From NCBI GenBank assembly GCA_024734555.1, contig JANPWX010020199.1, positions 676,985-740,984 on the forward strand: 64,000 nucleotides of DNA. The letters run 5' to 3'. The position numbers and the translations under genes were made by a program. This document shows, piece by piece, positions 12,080-25,300 of this stretch. The notes under the pieces are model-generated. The model saw only the letters and a list, made by a program, of their open reading frames with translations. It ran no database searches and had not been told where the DNA came from. Source of the DNA: Trochalopteron elliotii (lineage: Eukaryota; Chordata; Aves; Passeriformes; Leiothrichidae). Numbering within the stretch: the first letter of the stretch is position 1; each line of letters begins with the position of its first letter.

Positions 12080-13935
12080 CTCAGGTGTTTTGGTCATTAT
12101 TTTAATTTTAAATTTATTTGAATCTGCTGATGTAAATGGAATAACAGCATAAGATTTTTCCAGAAAGCCTTACAAAGTGAATTGACCTTGCTCATTTACA
12201 GTGTGTGTGGTGTCAAATCCAATAACTACATGTACTCTGATGGAAGTTGCACATATGGTATGTGCAGATTAAACCACTTTACCACTTACTTTTTTTTTTT
12301 TTTTGATACAGGAGCAAACGAAGTTTGCAAAATAAGAGATTCATGGTATGGGAAGAGTGGTTGCAGCTGACATATTCATGACAACCTTGTAAAGTAGTGC
12401 CATCCACAGAACTAGAAAATTGTTCTTAATTGTTTCTATTTTTGCATGGAATAGACATATTTATGCTGGAACAATGATGAATTTCTCTGAACAGAAAGAT
12501 ACCAATTGTTTTGTGCTCTATGATGTTTTACCAGATTTAGGCAGTTTCTGTCTTCTTTTTGAATTGGACCAGGTGACCATTTATTTGAATTGCTTCTTCT
12601 CATACTAGCCAAAACATTACTGTCTGATGTCTTCTGAAAGCAGAAGTGTGCTGCTTAAGGAAATATATGCAAAATTATGAACAAGAAACATTGTAATAGC
12701 ACTCAGGAAAAGATACTGGAAGTGGATGAAAATCCTGACAATAGCCATTCCCCTGACAAGACCTTGCTAGTGCAAGAAAAGCAAGGGCAAGGGTTATTAC
12801 TTCATGTCTCAGTATCAGGACTTCTTTCAGTAAAGACAACTCCCATTTCTCAAGTGTTGAAGGGGCCATATTGTTGCAAGTAAACCAGTGAGGAGGGAGT
12901 GACTGTGTTGGGGAACTGCAGGAGAAGGTCAGTGCCAAAGCCTTTGCAGATCAAGTTTCAGCACAAAAATGATACGTGTTCTGGAGAAGCAGATTTCAGA
13001 ATTGCAGGATATCTTGCTTTGGAGCTCCTATAAATCAGATCACATGCATTAGCCATTGTGGCCTTGCTTTGAAGAGAAAGAAATTCCTTGGAGGGAAAAG
13101 AATTGAGGGTCAGTAATAAAATCTACCTCTAAAAATAACATCAGCATTACAATAGCTTTTACCCAGTTTATATAGGTAAATCACTTGGCAAACTTTTGAC
13201 AGCAGAGAAGCAGCCTCAGTTTGCTATTTTTGAGCCACTTATTCATCACAAGAGCTTTATCAAATATATAATTTCTGTTCTTCTACAAACAACTTAAAAA
13301 ATCTGGTATCTGAAGATAACAGAGTCATTCATTTTTGAAGCTGGCAGGACTGACTTGGGGAGAAGTTATGCATTATCTTTTTTTTAGGGGAGACTTTTCA
13401 TTTTACCCACTGGAAATAATAAAATATTAAATATTGTTTTAAAAAATTAGAAGTTCTGAAGGGAAGAGAAAGACAATTGTACAACCCAACTCAAGATTAC
13501 CAGAGGGAATTCTACTGGTACTTGAGAAGCCCAAAAGAGTCCAGGTAGTGCACATCCACAAGCTAGCCCTCCTATTCAGACCCTGCACAAAATAAACCAG
13601 TGTTTCTAGGGAAATAATTCCTATACCCTATGAGCAGCATAGGTAACAAACTAGCAGCACAGCAGTTCCTCGCTGGTTAGCCTGTTACACATTCACAACA
13701 CCATTCCCTCAGCCATGTTACACATTCAGAACAGAAGCACCTTGTATTTCCCCAGAAGTCATCACTTCCCAGTTTCAGCTGGCTTTGCTTGCTACAGCTC
13801 TGAGGCAGGAGAGTGTAAAATCATGACTTGACCTGGATGTTCCTGCTTGTTTGTTGAACACCACTGCCTCTGCTTGGCACAACATTGCTTTCTACAGACA
13901 TGTTCCAACAAGATTAGGTTTTTAACAAGGCTTCC

Positions 13936-13954
13936 TTTTTTTTTTTTTTTTTTT
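13936..13954. repeat. T19 homopolymer
   Basis: Nineteen consecutive T on the plus strand. No retrotransposed sequence is recognised on either side. Confidence 0.95.
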
Positions 13955-14221
13955 GTCATTTTGATGTTAAGGCTTAAATTTGACTCTTGAAATCAGAGAA
14001 CTGTAATAATTAGGGAAATACTAAAAAGGAAGTTACAGCTATTTGAACAACTAATACATTAATGCATTTTGTTACTTCAAGTGTACTAACACAGCACCGT
14101 CATCAATACCTCAGACACAGACTACAGGAAACTTCAATATTCTCTTTCCCCCCCGTCAAGTCAGGGTAACAAAAACACTTTGTTCAAATTCAATATAAAG
14201 AAAAAGCAAACTCAAGAAAAC

Positions 14222-14612
14222 CCAGTGAAAGGTCTCTGACTGGCCACCAGCTGGATGCAGCATCGTTCACCACCACTCTTTGGGCCCAGCCTTCCAGCCA
14301 GTTCTTAACCCATGGAAGAGAGCACCTGGCCAAGCCATGGGCTGTCAGCTTCTCCAGGAGAATCCTGTGGGAGACAGTGTCAAAGGCTCTGCTGAAATCA
14401 AGGTACACAACACCCACAGCCTTCCCCCCATCCACCAGGCAGTTCACCCTGTCATAAGAGGAGTTCAGGTTGGTCAGGCTGGTCAGGTTGCCTTTCCTAA
14501 ACCCCTGCAGGCTAGGCCTGATCCTTTAATTGTCCTGGATATGCAGTGTGATTGCAGTCAAGATAATCTGTTCTATTATCTTCCTGGCCACTGAGGTCAG
14601 GCAAACGTAGAG
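14222..14612 (-). mobile_element. CR1 LINE fragment, RT core part
   Basis: The minus strand encodes a CR1 reverse transcriptase segment: after a KIIEQI-like block comes GGKAVGVVYLDFSRAFDTVS (motif A with the first catalytic Asp, 14374-14433), then the HGL...WVKNWLEGWAQRV block. It stops near the GVPQG region, so motif C and the 3' UTR are missing. CR1 copies are normally truncated at the 5' end and keep their 3' end, so this piece has lost its tail by a later deletion or rearrangement. Both borders are approximate. It has at least one frame break upstream of 14447. Confidence 0.85.
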
Positions 14613-15780
14613 TGAGAAGCTCCCACTTGTCCAGAGCACATTCATAAGTAGAGCTGTGTATGTCTCATAACCAAGAGTATAAAATAAAATTGATAAAATT
14701 GATAAAATTGGCCACCAATTGATAAAATTGGCCACCTTGAGTCAGACTCAGAAATATCTGTCAGTTTTCACCTACGAAAACAACCCCTGATCCACCAGAA
14801 GTAATCTAAATGAGATTTTCCTTTTCTCCTAGCAGTGCAAACGAACTGCTTTCATCTCAGTCATGTCTCTTTTGTTTTCTTCTTTTCCCCAATGTCAGGA
14901 TAGTCAAAGGTAATGTAAACACTCATCATCAGCCAGTAAAGGGTAGGCTGGTTTAGTTAGAATTTGGGCTAGTGAAATGGATTGATTGAACAGGAGTTAT
15001 ATCCAGATTTTGAAGCAGCCAGAATGAGTATGGTGGACTCAAAGTAGGACAGCCAAAATTTCCACTATCTTATCCTGACATAATGTGGCAATGAACAGCA
15101 CTGAGCCAACATGTATAATTTTCAGTGTCAGGTGTTGATTGCAGTAAAGAGATATAGCTCAGTCTTTCAGTAACAAGGGTCCCTTCAAATCCTCATCATT
15201 AGGCATTACCAGGATCCAGAAAACTATTCACAAAAAAGCTCTCCAGGGAATTCAGCCTTTTTTTCTGGACTGCTTCCAACAAAGACATTTACTATTCCAT
15301 CATATTTGTTATTTCCCACAACCAGCCTATCAAAGGCAATCTAATAGCTCCCTCATAACTCAGGGGGCTTCAACTGGTCAAGAGACCGCAACCCTTTGCT
15401 GGCCCTTCCCCAAACTACTTAAGCACCGAATATCAGCTGCTGCTCTGCATCAGCAAGGAAAGCAAGTGTGCAGCAGAGATTGACACTTCTCACATGCAAA
15501 GTCAGAGTATGTCACAAACTTCTTTTTGCTGCAGAAATTAATGATCCTGGTTATCAAAGGGAGAGGTTTATAACAGTAAGTTGCTACTGTTTTTAGTATG
15601 TAAGAGGTGTGCCAAGGACAGAAAAGAAGCCAGGTCCTTGGAAGCCTCCATCTTAGCAAAACAGCTTCCTCCTCCTTTCAATCACAGAAATAAATCTATT
15701 TTCTCTGCATCTCATCTGTAAACAGAGGATGCAATTGTTGAGGCCTCCTCATGAGGTGTCACATGACCCCTATACACCTG
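14613..15780. other. unique sequence, no gene seen
   Basis: Apart from the small tandem repeat at 14686-14736, no recognisable repeat or exon. The open frame 15450-15659 (-) has no domain I recognise. Confidence 0.5.
14697..14736. repeat. 20-bp unit repeated twice, next to CR1 break
   Basis: The 20-base unit AATTGATAAAATTGGCCACC occurs twice without a gap (14697-14716 and 14717-14736). It is preceded by two further partial AAATTGATA units from about 14686. Confidence 0.93.
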
Positions 15781-16399
15781 TGTCAGGATCCACTCACTGA
15801 ACTTCTTAAGAATACCCCAGCCCAAATTAAGATGCAAACAACACCATATGCCAGAGACAATAGTATGGGTTTTATTTGACAGTAAATATGTGAGAGGGAG
15901 GGAGAGAAAATAAGACATAGGAAATAGGTGGCGGGGACAGAAGGAGAGTGACAGGGACTGAATAAGGAAAATATCCCCACTCAGTGATGTTCCATTTATC
16001 CTCTCCAGCTGATCTCCTTGGTGCTGAAGGTCCCCCCAAAAAGCACAGATTCTGATGGGTTAATATCCACTCAGGCCAGGTAGGAAAATCCAAGCACCTC
16101 CCTGGGGTCAGGGGGAGTTTGGCATTGTCTTACAACAGACTCCACATTTGTTGCACCACCTGCAGTCCTGTGGTGCAAGGCTTCAGGAATGGCTCTGGGG
16201 GGGCACTTTGGGGGTCTTTGATGGATTAAGGCATCTCCTCAGCTGCCCCTCACATGAATGTCCTGTGGATGTGGCATTCCCAGGGCTGGGGGTTCCACAG
16301 CCAGTTTGTGTAAGGAAGGATGGGGTCACTGCCCCTGAGCAGAGGTTACAACACACTCAAACTTCTTCCCCCGCCTCAGCTGGGGGGAAATCTGTGCAA
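15781..16399 (-). mobile_element. probable LTR (solo), minus strand
   Basis: On the plus strand it begins TGTCAGGATCC, the reverse complement of an LTR end in CCTGACA. On the minus strand an AATAAA signal lies at 15871-15876, about 90 bases before that end, the position expected for R/U5. The region is more GC-rich than its surroundings. A possible other end is CTGTGCA at 16392-16398. The left flank is ACCTG and the right flank AACCTG, which would be a target duplication if the border is one base off. No internal retroviral sequence adjoins it. I infer the LTR from these signals only and do not recognise the family. Confidence 0.5.
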
Positions 16400-19251
16400 A
16401 CCTGCTCCCAGCAAAGGGCTCGGTGGGCTACAGCCTCCTCCACCCTGAAGTAGGCCAGAGATGATTCTTAGCAGGGCTGCTGGGTTTGGCTCACATGCTT
16501 TTCCTTGTTTCCTTGTTTGTTTCAGGTGATTGAAGAATGGGTTTTCCCTTTATCTAATCTCACTAGTTTGACTTTCAGTCCAGAGTCCCAGACAGGTATC
16601 TTCAGCGAGGTCTCTTTGGTTGTAGCTTCTTTATACAGTTTTAGTTACAATGAGCAAAACTTTATATCAATGTTTGAGACAGAACTATTTCAGTCTCTGA
16701 CAACCTGTAATGAAGAAAATTGTTCAACCATTGAGTACCAGAGAATCTCCAAAAGCCACACAACTTGCTAAAAGATTTCCTTTCTTTCTTAAGGCTTGGG
16801 ATAAGCTCCCTCAAGAGAAGGGGCAGAGTTTTTTATTAGTACATTCAACACTCAATCTTTGTGAACAGGGAGAGCAAATCATTGAGTATAACATCACCAA
16901 TGTACAAACAAAGAAACAAACTTTTTTATCAATGAAAAAGTGATGTTGTTTCAGTCTGTAGAGGTGATGGTTCATACAGGTTTTCCTTTGATATTATATG
17001 GCATGAAATGGATAAGATGTCTAAGATTGGTGCCTTTGTGATAATAACAGCCTGAAACCTTGGACACACTCACAGTCAAACAAATTATGACCGAGTGCAT
17101 GAGTTCCTGTTCAAAGGTGACAATGACAATAAAGGTACCCTGCTGAACTCTTCCCTAGAAATTGTGGGCCTGGAATAAAGAATAAAAATGACACTGACTT
17201 CCAAACAATTCCCATCTCCACAGCTACAGCCAGCTCCCCTGCCCTTTGCTTAAAAGACCTGTAACACATTTCAGAGAAACAAAATGTTCCAGAAACATTT
17301 GCTATGAATAAATACTTTACTTTTTTTCCTTTGTTTATCTCTTATGGCACTGTATTGTGCACTAGAACAGTGTTAGGCAAGAAATATAGCAAATGTGTTG
17401 GCCTGCCATTCAAAATGTTGGGGTCAAGTTCCATCTCTTTGAAGCCAGACAGGTAAGCTAAAAACTTCTGGGAGAATTACTGCTATAAAAGCCATCAGAA
17501 GGCTGTTCATTTATTTAAATTCATTGTTTTACTCTTCATAGTTCAGCAGGATGCCTAATTGTTAGCAACTGATTATCAGGAGTAAAATAATTAATTAATA
17601 TCGCTATTTAACATTTTCAGCTTTTTGCCCTGACATTTAGGGTCCTAGTCTGCTCTCAGGCTCTCTGAGAAAATCCCATGGATTCTGGTAGGACTCTATT
17701 GACCTTATATTCTTACTAATAATAAAAATTTTTAGTTTGTAGTTTACTCACCTGAAGTATTTACTTTTTTTCTGATGACTTTCTGACCATTTTGTGCAAC
17801 TTCCTTAGTTAAGCTTGTTAGAAACACTCAGTGAGATTCACTCTGAATTTGAATAATGAATCATGCTTCCAGACTTTCATATAATAATTACTTCTTTTTA
17901 GGTCGTTCATATGAGTAATCCTAGTAAAACAAATTCATCCCCTGCAAGCCTGCAAGTGAATGCATCTGCATCCATTCTGACTAGATTCTTTACATTCTTT
18001 GGTCTTCTAAAAAGAGATTGAGCTGTACTACACACTGGGATAAAGAAACATCTCCTACACACCCTGCAGTGCATAAAGGAAACAGGTGTTATTCATGTAA
18101 AGTTAGCAAAACTTGTACCCTAATCCTTACAATTGAGGTCTGCTGTTCTTTGCATTTGTTCCACACTGGTTTGTTTGTTTTGTTTTGTTCTTTTTCTGAA
18201 AAAAAAAATCTTCTATCTCTTATTACTTGCCCTAGGAAGAAGCATTTTCCCAAGGCTATTCATCCAAAATTGAAAGTTGAGTGATAGCTGTGCATTAGAC
18301 AGGTGCGTGGACTCTGGCCCTTCACCTCTGACAGTAAAAGTGTAAAGCCTTTGCTGACCATGTTGTGGATGCAGGGAAGGCAGCTGTGACTCCTCATCCA
18401 CACAATGAATGATTTGTGCAGGTGGCTTGGAAAGCCTTGTGTTAATGTGTCTGGTGCATAGGTGTGCATACAAGGGTGAGGAAGAAACGGATCCTTCATG
18501 CTGGAACATCATCCAGCATTTCCTAAAAGCACTGCAGCAGCTATCAGGGAGTTGTTTCAAATACCAGAATTTGCTTAATAATAAAAAATAAAATAGTGGA
18601 TTGTATTGTGGGGTGGTAAAAAAGAATGTTTTACCCCAAGGTCAAAGAAATTGCAGCATCCATGAAGGGTAATCTTAGTTCAGTGCTGAAGAGGTTATTA
18701 GAAATATAATTAGTGAATGTCTTAATGTACTAAAAGGATTGAATCTTCATTACATTTAGAAAGCAGTTTTGCTGCACATTTAAAATCTAGACCATGAAGG
18801 CAAATCTAAGCTCTCAATAGTTCAGCAGGAATAATGAGTCCAAGACTCTCTCCGCACATCTTCTGCAAAGCTAGTTCTTCTTTGTATACACTCATTGTAA
18901 CTGTATCTTTTCTGACAACTAAGACGGAAAAAACCTGATCCACACCAGCAAAATTACATTCTCTGGTGTCATCAACCTAACTCACATATTTCATTAACAT
19001 TCAGGAATGATTTGCAAATTAATTGTGTTAAGAAATCACCTTATGCAGAAAAGTGTTCTTGAGTTTATCTTTCAAATTAATCCCCATGTATGCACCTGAG
19101 ATAGGCAATAATCTTTGCAAATGGCCAGGAATTTCAACCTAGCCTCAAATTTCAATTGCTTGTATCTATGTTGCTCTTAGCTTCTGGTGTAAGACTGGAA
19201 AATAATCCAATTACATTTCGTCATGAAATGACATGGCATTTTTTGGCTTTC

Positions 19252-19293
19252 TGTATGTGTGTGCATGTGTCTGTGAGTGTCTGTGTGTGTGTA
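19252..19293. repeat. TG-rich microsatellite
   Basis: Interrupted (TG)n array on the plus strand. Confidence 0.85.
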
Positions 19294-19682
19294 CTCTCTA
19301 GAAACCAAAGCAAACACTTAAAAGGAACAGAAGATAGTGTAAAGAAAAGAAGCACATTTCCTGTCAGAAGTATGCAGATTAGGCATATTAAAATCAAATA
19401 ATATTTATTACAGCCTGACCCTTTGCAAAAACAAAGGCTCCATCATTGCTGCTGAGCACTTTATTTTCTAAAAATATGTCCATGGTGTTGAAGGACTGCT
19501 GGTCGAGTTGAGAAAGGTGAAATGTCTGTTTTGAGTTAATATCCACTGCCTTTCACTAACAGAGACAAATTTTTTTCCACAGGATAGTCATTATTAATCT
19601 TTTAATCCTTTCAAAGGATCTGTGCAAATTTGCTTTATATACTGTTAACAGGAACATCAGTCTCAAAATAATTCACAAATAT

Positions 19683-19713
19683 GAAAGAAAGAAAAAAAAA
19701 GAAAGAAAGAAGA
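19683..19713. repeat. (GAAA)n / A-rich tract
   Basis: GAAA units flank an A9 run. Simple sequence. Confidence 0.85.
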
Positions 19714-21131
19714 ATCACATCAGGTTGCTTTCAAACATTTGACAACATCCTTGCTCTGCAAAATTCCTCAATGCCTTTTCTTTTCCCCAAAGAGACATAG
19801 GGAAAGCAGGGTGATCTCTACTGTCAGAGAGATCTTGCTTTACAGCCTATGATCAAACCTGTGCATGCAAATAGCAAAGGGGGAAAAGTTACTAATAAAG
19901 ACCCACCTTCCCACCCCAGCATTTTGGTTAAGTAGTAGCAGATATTACATGCAGAAAACTTTTTCCTTTTAGGTGTTATCTATATACTTTCAGTTGATTA
20001 TAGATGTAATCACTTAGCTGTAACAAAAAGCATACTCCTATTACACTGACCAAACACAAAACATTTTAATGGATAAAAAGTCATGGTAGAGTTCATTTTG
20101 TCCCACTGGGGAAAAAGGAAGCATGGTCAGGCTCTTTTCTGAGATTATTAATATTACTAGGAGGAGAGAGATTATTTCCTCAAAAGAGACTTGTCAGGCA
20201 CATCCTCAGAGGCTTCCCACCACTCTTTTGAAAGCAATGGTTGGTGGGACCTTCACACAACGGGACCTACATTCAGCAAAGGCCATCTGGTTAGTTAATG
20301 CGCTGGCCCTGCCCAGTCAAAACTCCACATACTGCAGAAAGAGAGGTGCTCTGGTGGTCACTGATGGTCACAGATGCCATCTGTGCCATTACTTGGAGAA
20401 ATATCTGTTTGACTGGAGATAGGCATATGTGCAATTACTTCCTTTCACACAATTTGCCACAGTGGGAATTTTTGTCTGGGTGCACTAACCAGGATGCAGA
20501 AAACAGATCTCCTCTCTGCCAGGCCTGGAATTAGTGCCATCCTGGAACAAATTTCTCCCTTCTGTGTTTATCTCAAGTTCTCACTGTGGTGGCCTATCTT
20601 ACAGCAAGATTCTGCTGGGACCTCCACAGTGTTTGAGACAAGTAACGAGTGGTTGCACTTCAGGCTAACAGGTTTACTTGCTCACAAGCACTTAATCTAC
20701 TGGAAAAAAAGAGCAAAGTATCCATTTCTGATGTGGGAGGTGTGTTTGGTATATTCCTTTGTGCCCCTATACTTCTTTCGAGTTTGTCTCCTGGTCAAAT
20801 CTTCAGCATCTGTTTAGAATTAAGTGTCCAGATTTTCTTTTCGATAACACCAGTGTATGACTGCTGACTTCAGTGGAACTGTGTTTCACCTGAAGCCTTA
20901 TCACTGGCAGTGGCATGATCACAGCCTTCTGACCCTGGCCCTTACACTATGAGGAACTTCCTGTGACAAAAACTTCCTGTCAGGAAGCATTTCATACAAT
21001 GAACCTCCGTTTGCCTACAGGGCATAGCACCAGGAAAAATAAAAACCCGGAAAATATTCCTAGTGAGAAACACAGGACTTTCCTAAGTTTCATCTGAACT
21101 GAAATTCTGGTAGCCAAAAGAGGTGATAAAT

Positions 21132-21161
21132 AGACAGACAGACAGACAGACAGATAGATAA
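21132..21161. repeat. (GACA)n(GATA)n microsatellite
   Basis: About five GACA units pass directly into GATA units. Confidence 0.93.
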
Positions 21162-22324
21162 ATCCTGCAGTATTCCTTAAACTTTGTGTCTGTTATCTTC
21201 ACTAGTACACCAGAAAGTAAACCAGAAGGTAATCTTATTTTTCATATGACATAGCTCTTTTATTTTCATTTAGTATTTGCTACAGTTTTAGTCACCAAAA
21301 AAGAATAGAGTCATGTAGAGAAGACAAGAAATGTGAGAGACATTTAAATTTCACAAGAGAAAGAGCAAAAATGCCTTCAAAAGTATGTGAAAGGAAACAA
21401 AGAACACAGTTTATGATTGTACAAATGATTGCAAACAGGTCTTGAAATTCCAAGATGTTAAAAAAGACATGTGGTGATCATGATGCCTTGAAAAAAGTCC
21501 TCAGATTTGGACTGCTCAGAGCAAGACCTGAAGCAAATTAACTTCCATGTCAAAAGCAGTCACCCTGTCTAGTCTCAACTTGTATTAAAGAACACATAGT
21601 GCACTGCCCAGAAAACCCAAGGCATAAGTTCCTAAAACTGCTATACTGGTGTTACATTTGCTGTGGCACCCAAGCTCAATAATGACATGCTAAGAAACAT
21701 GCAGGGAGAGAAATAGTCTTATCCTTCAGGAAAAAACTGTCATGTTTCAGTATTTTGCAGAAACTAGTTCTGTAAAGTAAAAGTTTTTTGCAACTGGCAT
21801 TACTGGCTCAAACTAACTCCTTGTACAAGTGTAGGATATTGCAGGTGGAGACTATGATCAGCTAAGCCTGAATTTTTATTAATTTTAATTTAGACACTGG
21901 CAACTGATCCAGAGGTGGTAACTATTCTGGTAGTTTGCATATACACACAAAATGTCACAAGGAAAATGTATTGTGAAGGAGAGAGGTCAGATCTTCCATT
22001 ACCAACTTCTTCCCTTTAGAAGCATTCATAAAGAGATTGGACAGAAACAAAAAGTAAACCAAAAACCAAACAACCCAAACCAGAAAAACCAGCACAGATT
22101 GTAAGTTACTGTCAGGTTAGCAATGATTTTTACAACTGTAGTGCACACTGCTTTCTTGACTTTGGGTTTTTGCAACCAGTTTCACCATCAGTAGCATTCA
22201 AAATTACAGGAAACAAAATTCCCTTGTTTCTTTTCCTCTTCTAGTCAAATAATTTATATGGGTTTGACAAGGCTGATTCTAACTGGGTGGTGAAGCTTAT
22301 TAAAATGTAAGAACAGCTCACTAC

Positions 22325-22327
<3 letters not shown>

Positions 22328-22371
<44 letters not shown>
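22328..22371. repeat. A44 homopolymer
   Basis: Forty-four consecutive A on the plus strand, the longest homopolymer in the window. CR1 elements do not make poly(A) tails, and no processed gene copy is recognised immediately upstream. It may be a simple repeat expansion or the tail of an unrecognised retrocopy. Confidence 0.96.
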
Positions 22372-22373
<2 letters not shown>

Positions 22374-25300
22374 AGTACAGCCCAGGTCTGATGCCTTGTC
22401 TCCTACAGCAGCAATAAGCAGAGTAAAAGACTCAGCAGCAATGCAATTTATCCCTGGTTATTCTGATAGCCTCTTATTTCCAGTTCAGGAAACAGGTCTG
22501 AAGTGAATTGCCTTTTCTGCAAGTCCCTGCAGATCTGCCTTCCGAAGGCCCTATCCATTTTCTTCTGGAATGATGTTGAATTTCTTGTGCTTGTATTGGC
22601 CTTGAGCAGCAGCTCTGATCTTCCACATGATGCATTGAAATGGAGATGCTAATTTAATTGAATTGCTACTCTGCTGGAAGAGTTCTACCTTCTCTCCTCA
22701 CATCACTTAATAGCCTGTAGAGCCTCCATGTGTCAGGGTAAGTGATCCAATCTTGGGTCTAGACAGTAAAATATTTGAGGTATCCAGAATACTGCAAATT
22801 TTCATGTTTTTTTACACCAATGAGGATAAATCCACTACCCTATTCTTAGAAATTTTATATCTTGATATTTCCTAAGTGAACAGAAAAGAGGATTTAGTAT
22901 TGAGCTACCTCTGTTAGAAGGACACTGTTTTGTCCAGATCACAAGGATAAAGACATTTTGCTGCTGGATGGTAATTGAGCATAGCAATATTAATAATGTT
23001 ATGTAAGCAGAGCAATAAAATTAATGCTCTGCATAATTAAGCATAGCAATTTATTAGCCTTGATTTTAGTCCACCATGGATAGGCTTTGATTGAAGCAGT
23101 AATGAGAAACAAGTTATCTTTGTGTGGTGTCTTTGAGTGTGGGAGATTTAAATTAATTTCTTGTCTTTTGCCTCCCCTTGATAAAACTACTTCATCTCTA
23201 TCACAGGCCTCAGTTTCCTCTCTATAAAAGGATGAATGTCTTCACTGTCTCAAACTGAAATAATATCTAAACAATATTATCAATAAATAATAAAGGAAAT
23301 TAGATATCTAAATTAGAATTAGATCTAAACTTTCAGTTGGATATTTTTGTGTGTGTATGTGTGTGTTTGTTTTCTTGTTTTGGTTTGGTTTTTTTAATAC
23401 TCACTCCTTCAGAAATCCATTGAAGAAGGAGTTTGGAACTATCAAAACAGGTTTTGAGGTGAATGCAGACAAGCTGAATCTGTGGCCCTTGTCTCTTCCC
23501 AGGCTGGTTCACCCTGTGTAACTTTCGTTACTGCAACAATAGTTAATAGTTATCACTATGTGATAAAGGGACAAGGCACAGCCCTTACTTTGGCGTTTGC
23601 TCAGTCTATTGTGAATGCTTGTGGACCAAATAACACCCCTGTTTCTCTAATCAAGACATCTGAAAGCTACCAGCATAGTATCAGACTACATGAATTGCCT
23701 TACAAAATAAAACAGCCAAAAGCAACCTAAAGGCTCAAAAGACAGCCCCAGAAGCCTCAGCCCACCTGCTCTGCCCCAGCCAAGCAGCATTGCAATGCTG
23801 CAACAGCCTTGTGCAATGAAAAAGAGTTTCCTTTCAGCAGGAAGGAAGTCACTAACTGCAGCAGAGATGGAGTCTGAAATATTAGTTACGCTATCAGAAC
23901 AACATTTAAGGAGTAGATCAACATCTTTTCTGCAGCTGGCACTTCCAGGCCTTACTGAACATCCACTCTAAATAGAGAACCCATGCTGACAAGGAGGTAG
24001 AAATTCAGAGCTGGCCAACAGCTCCAAATATAAGAGATAATTTCTTACTGAGAAACACAACATATCAGGGTCTCACAAAGACATAAACTTCAATAGTTTG
24101 TGTTAACCTAATAATGACTTTTAAAATTCACTTCCTCACATCATTTCCTGGCTTTTTCCACACAGGTATTTATGTTACTGCTGTTTACTCCCGACACTTA
24201 TACCTCATCTTACAAAGGTGCCACGAGTTATACCACAAACAATGCTGCAAATAAATCTTTCCATTTTCAGCAATTTAATGTTATCAGTGAATATGTGGGA
24301 ATTTTATTTCTTCCCAAAACTTCCTGTCGAAACCCCCACAACACCAAGAAATTAAACATTTAAAAGGTGTTAAAAGAATCCATGCATCACAAAACAACAA
24401 AATACTGGAATCTTAGTGGGCAATCAATCTCAGATGTCTTTTATCTGTGACTTCAGAAAATACTAAGTATTTAATCTCTTGGCATTCACTTTACTGATCA
24501 CACTTGTGAAACCTCTGGAGCTAAGGGAATATTTAAGAAAGAAAGACAGACAAGGTGAGACTTACAACTATATTCTGTGATCCCAAAACCCCCAAATAAT
24601 TTAAACAATTTTCTCAATCTGTCATTATTGAACAAAATTGGGTTTTCTTGGGGCTGATTTACCATGGCCACAGAGTGATGATCCAAAACTGGTTTGTAAA
24701 ATGACTTTCACTCCACTCCTTTGAATGCAGGTACATTCTCCAGGAAAATGCGTGTTCCCGTTAACAACCACATTCCAGAAGAAAAAATAAACATCTCCAG
24801 CAATTGATACCTTTTACATCACAGTAACTCATACTGCAGTAGAAACAGAGTTCAGCTGTCTCAGTGCTGTAACTCCTTATGCTGCATTACAATAGTCTAA
24901 TGCACAAGTGGAGGTTTGGAGTGGGCGATCTCAAACAGAGACAAAGAAGTCATGGATCTTATAGAGGAATATTCTGATGTACTCATGTATTTCCAGAAAA
25001 AAAGAGAAATATTCTTTCACCGTGCACTTCACAAGTTTTGCTGCAAATGAACGCTAGAGGGAGGCAGTATTTACACCAGACCCCAGTTCCAGAGCTGAGT
25101 TTGCCATGGGGGAAAGGAGAAGCGCCAGCTCTTCCTCTCGCCATTCTCAAAGAACACACAATGTAACTTATGCCTGTTGTTCTGTCTGATGCACAGCCTT
25201 CAAGTCGTAAACTCAGTTATACAGATGTTGTCCGAACCCACTTACCTAGTCCCTGAGTTACAGATCCTTGCTAAAACCGTATGCTTTGTAAGGCTGTTTA

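Larger units (their letters stand above)
9019..14221. other. unique AT-rich sequence, no gene seen
   Basis: No recognisable exon or transposon over 5.2 kb. It contains T runs at 12290-12304 and 13936-13954 and a pentanucleotide repeat at 12041-12079. Two opposite-strand frames overlap at 12675-12938 but neither resembles a known protein. Confidence 0.55.

Noticed and set aside
20123..20867. Three overlapping plus-strand frames of 72-107 codons that looked like a possible gene or retroviral piece
   Set aside because: No motif of integrase, env or any host protein could be identified, the frames overlap each other, and no splice-site pattern links them. Treated as chance frames.
23482..23730. 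82-codon frame starting after a CCCAGG acceptor-like site, considered as an exon
   Set aside because: No recognisable protein similarity and no matching donor or neighbouring exon could be supported.
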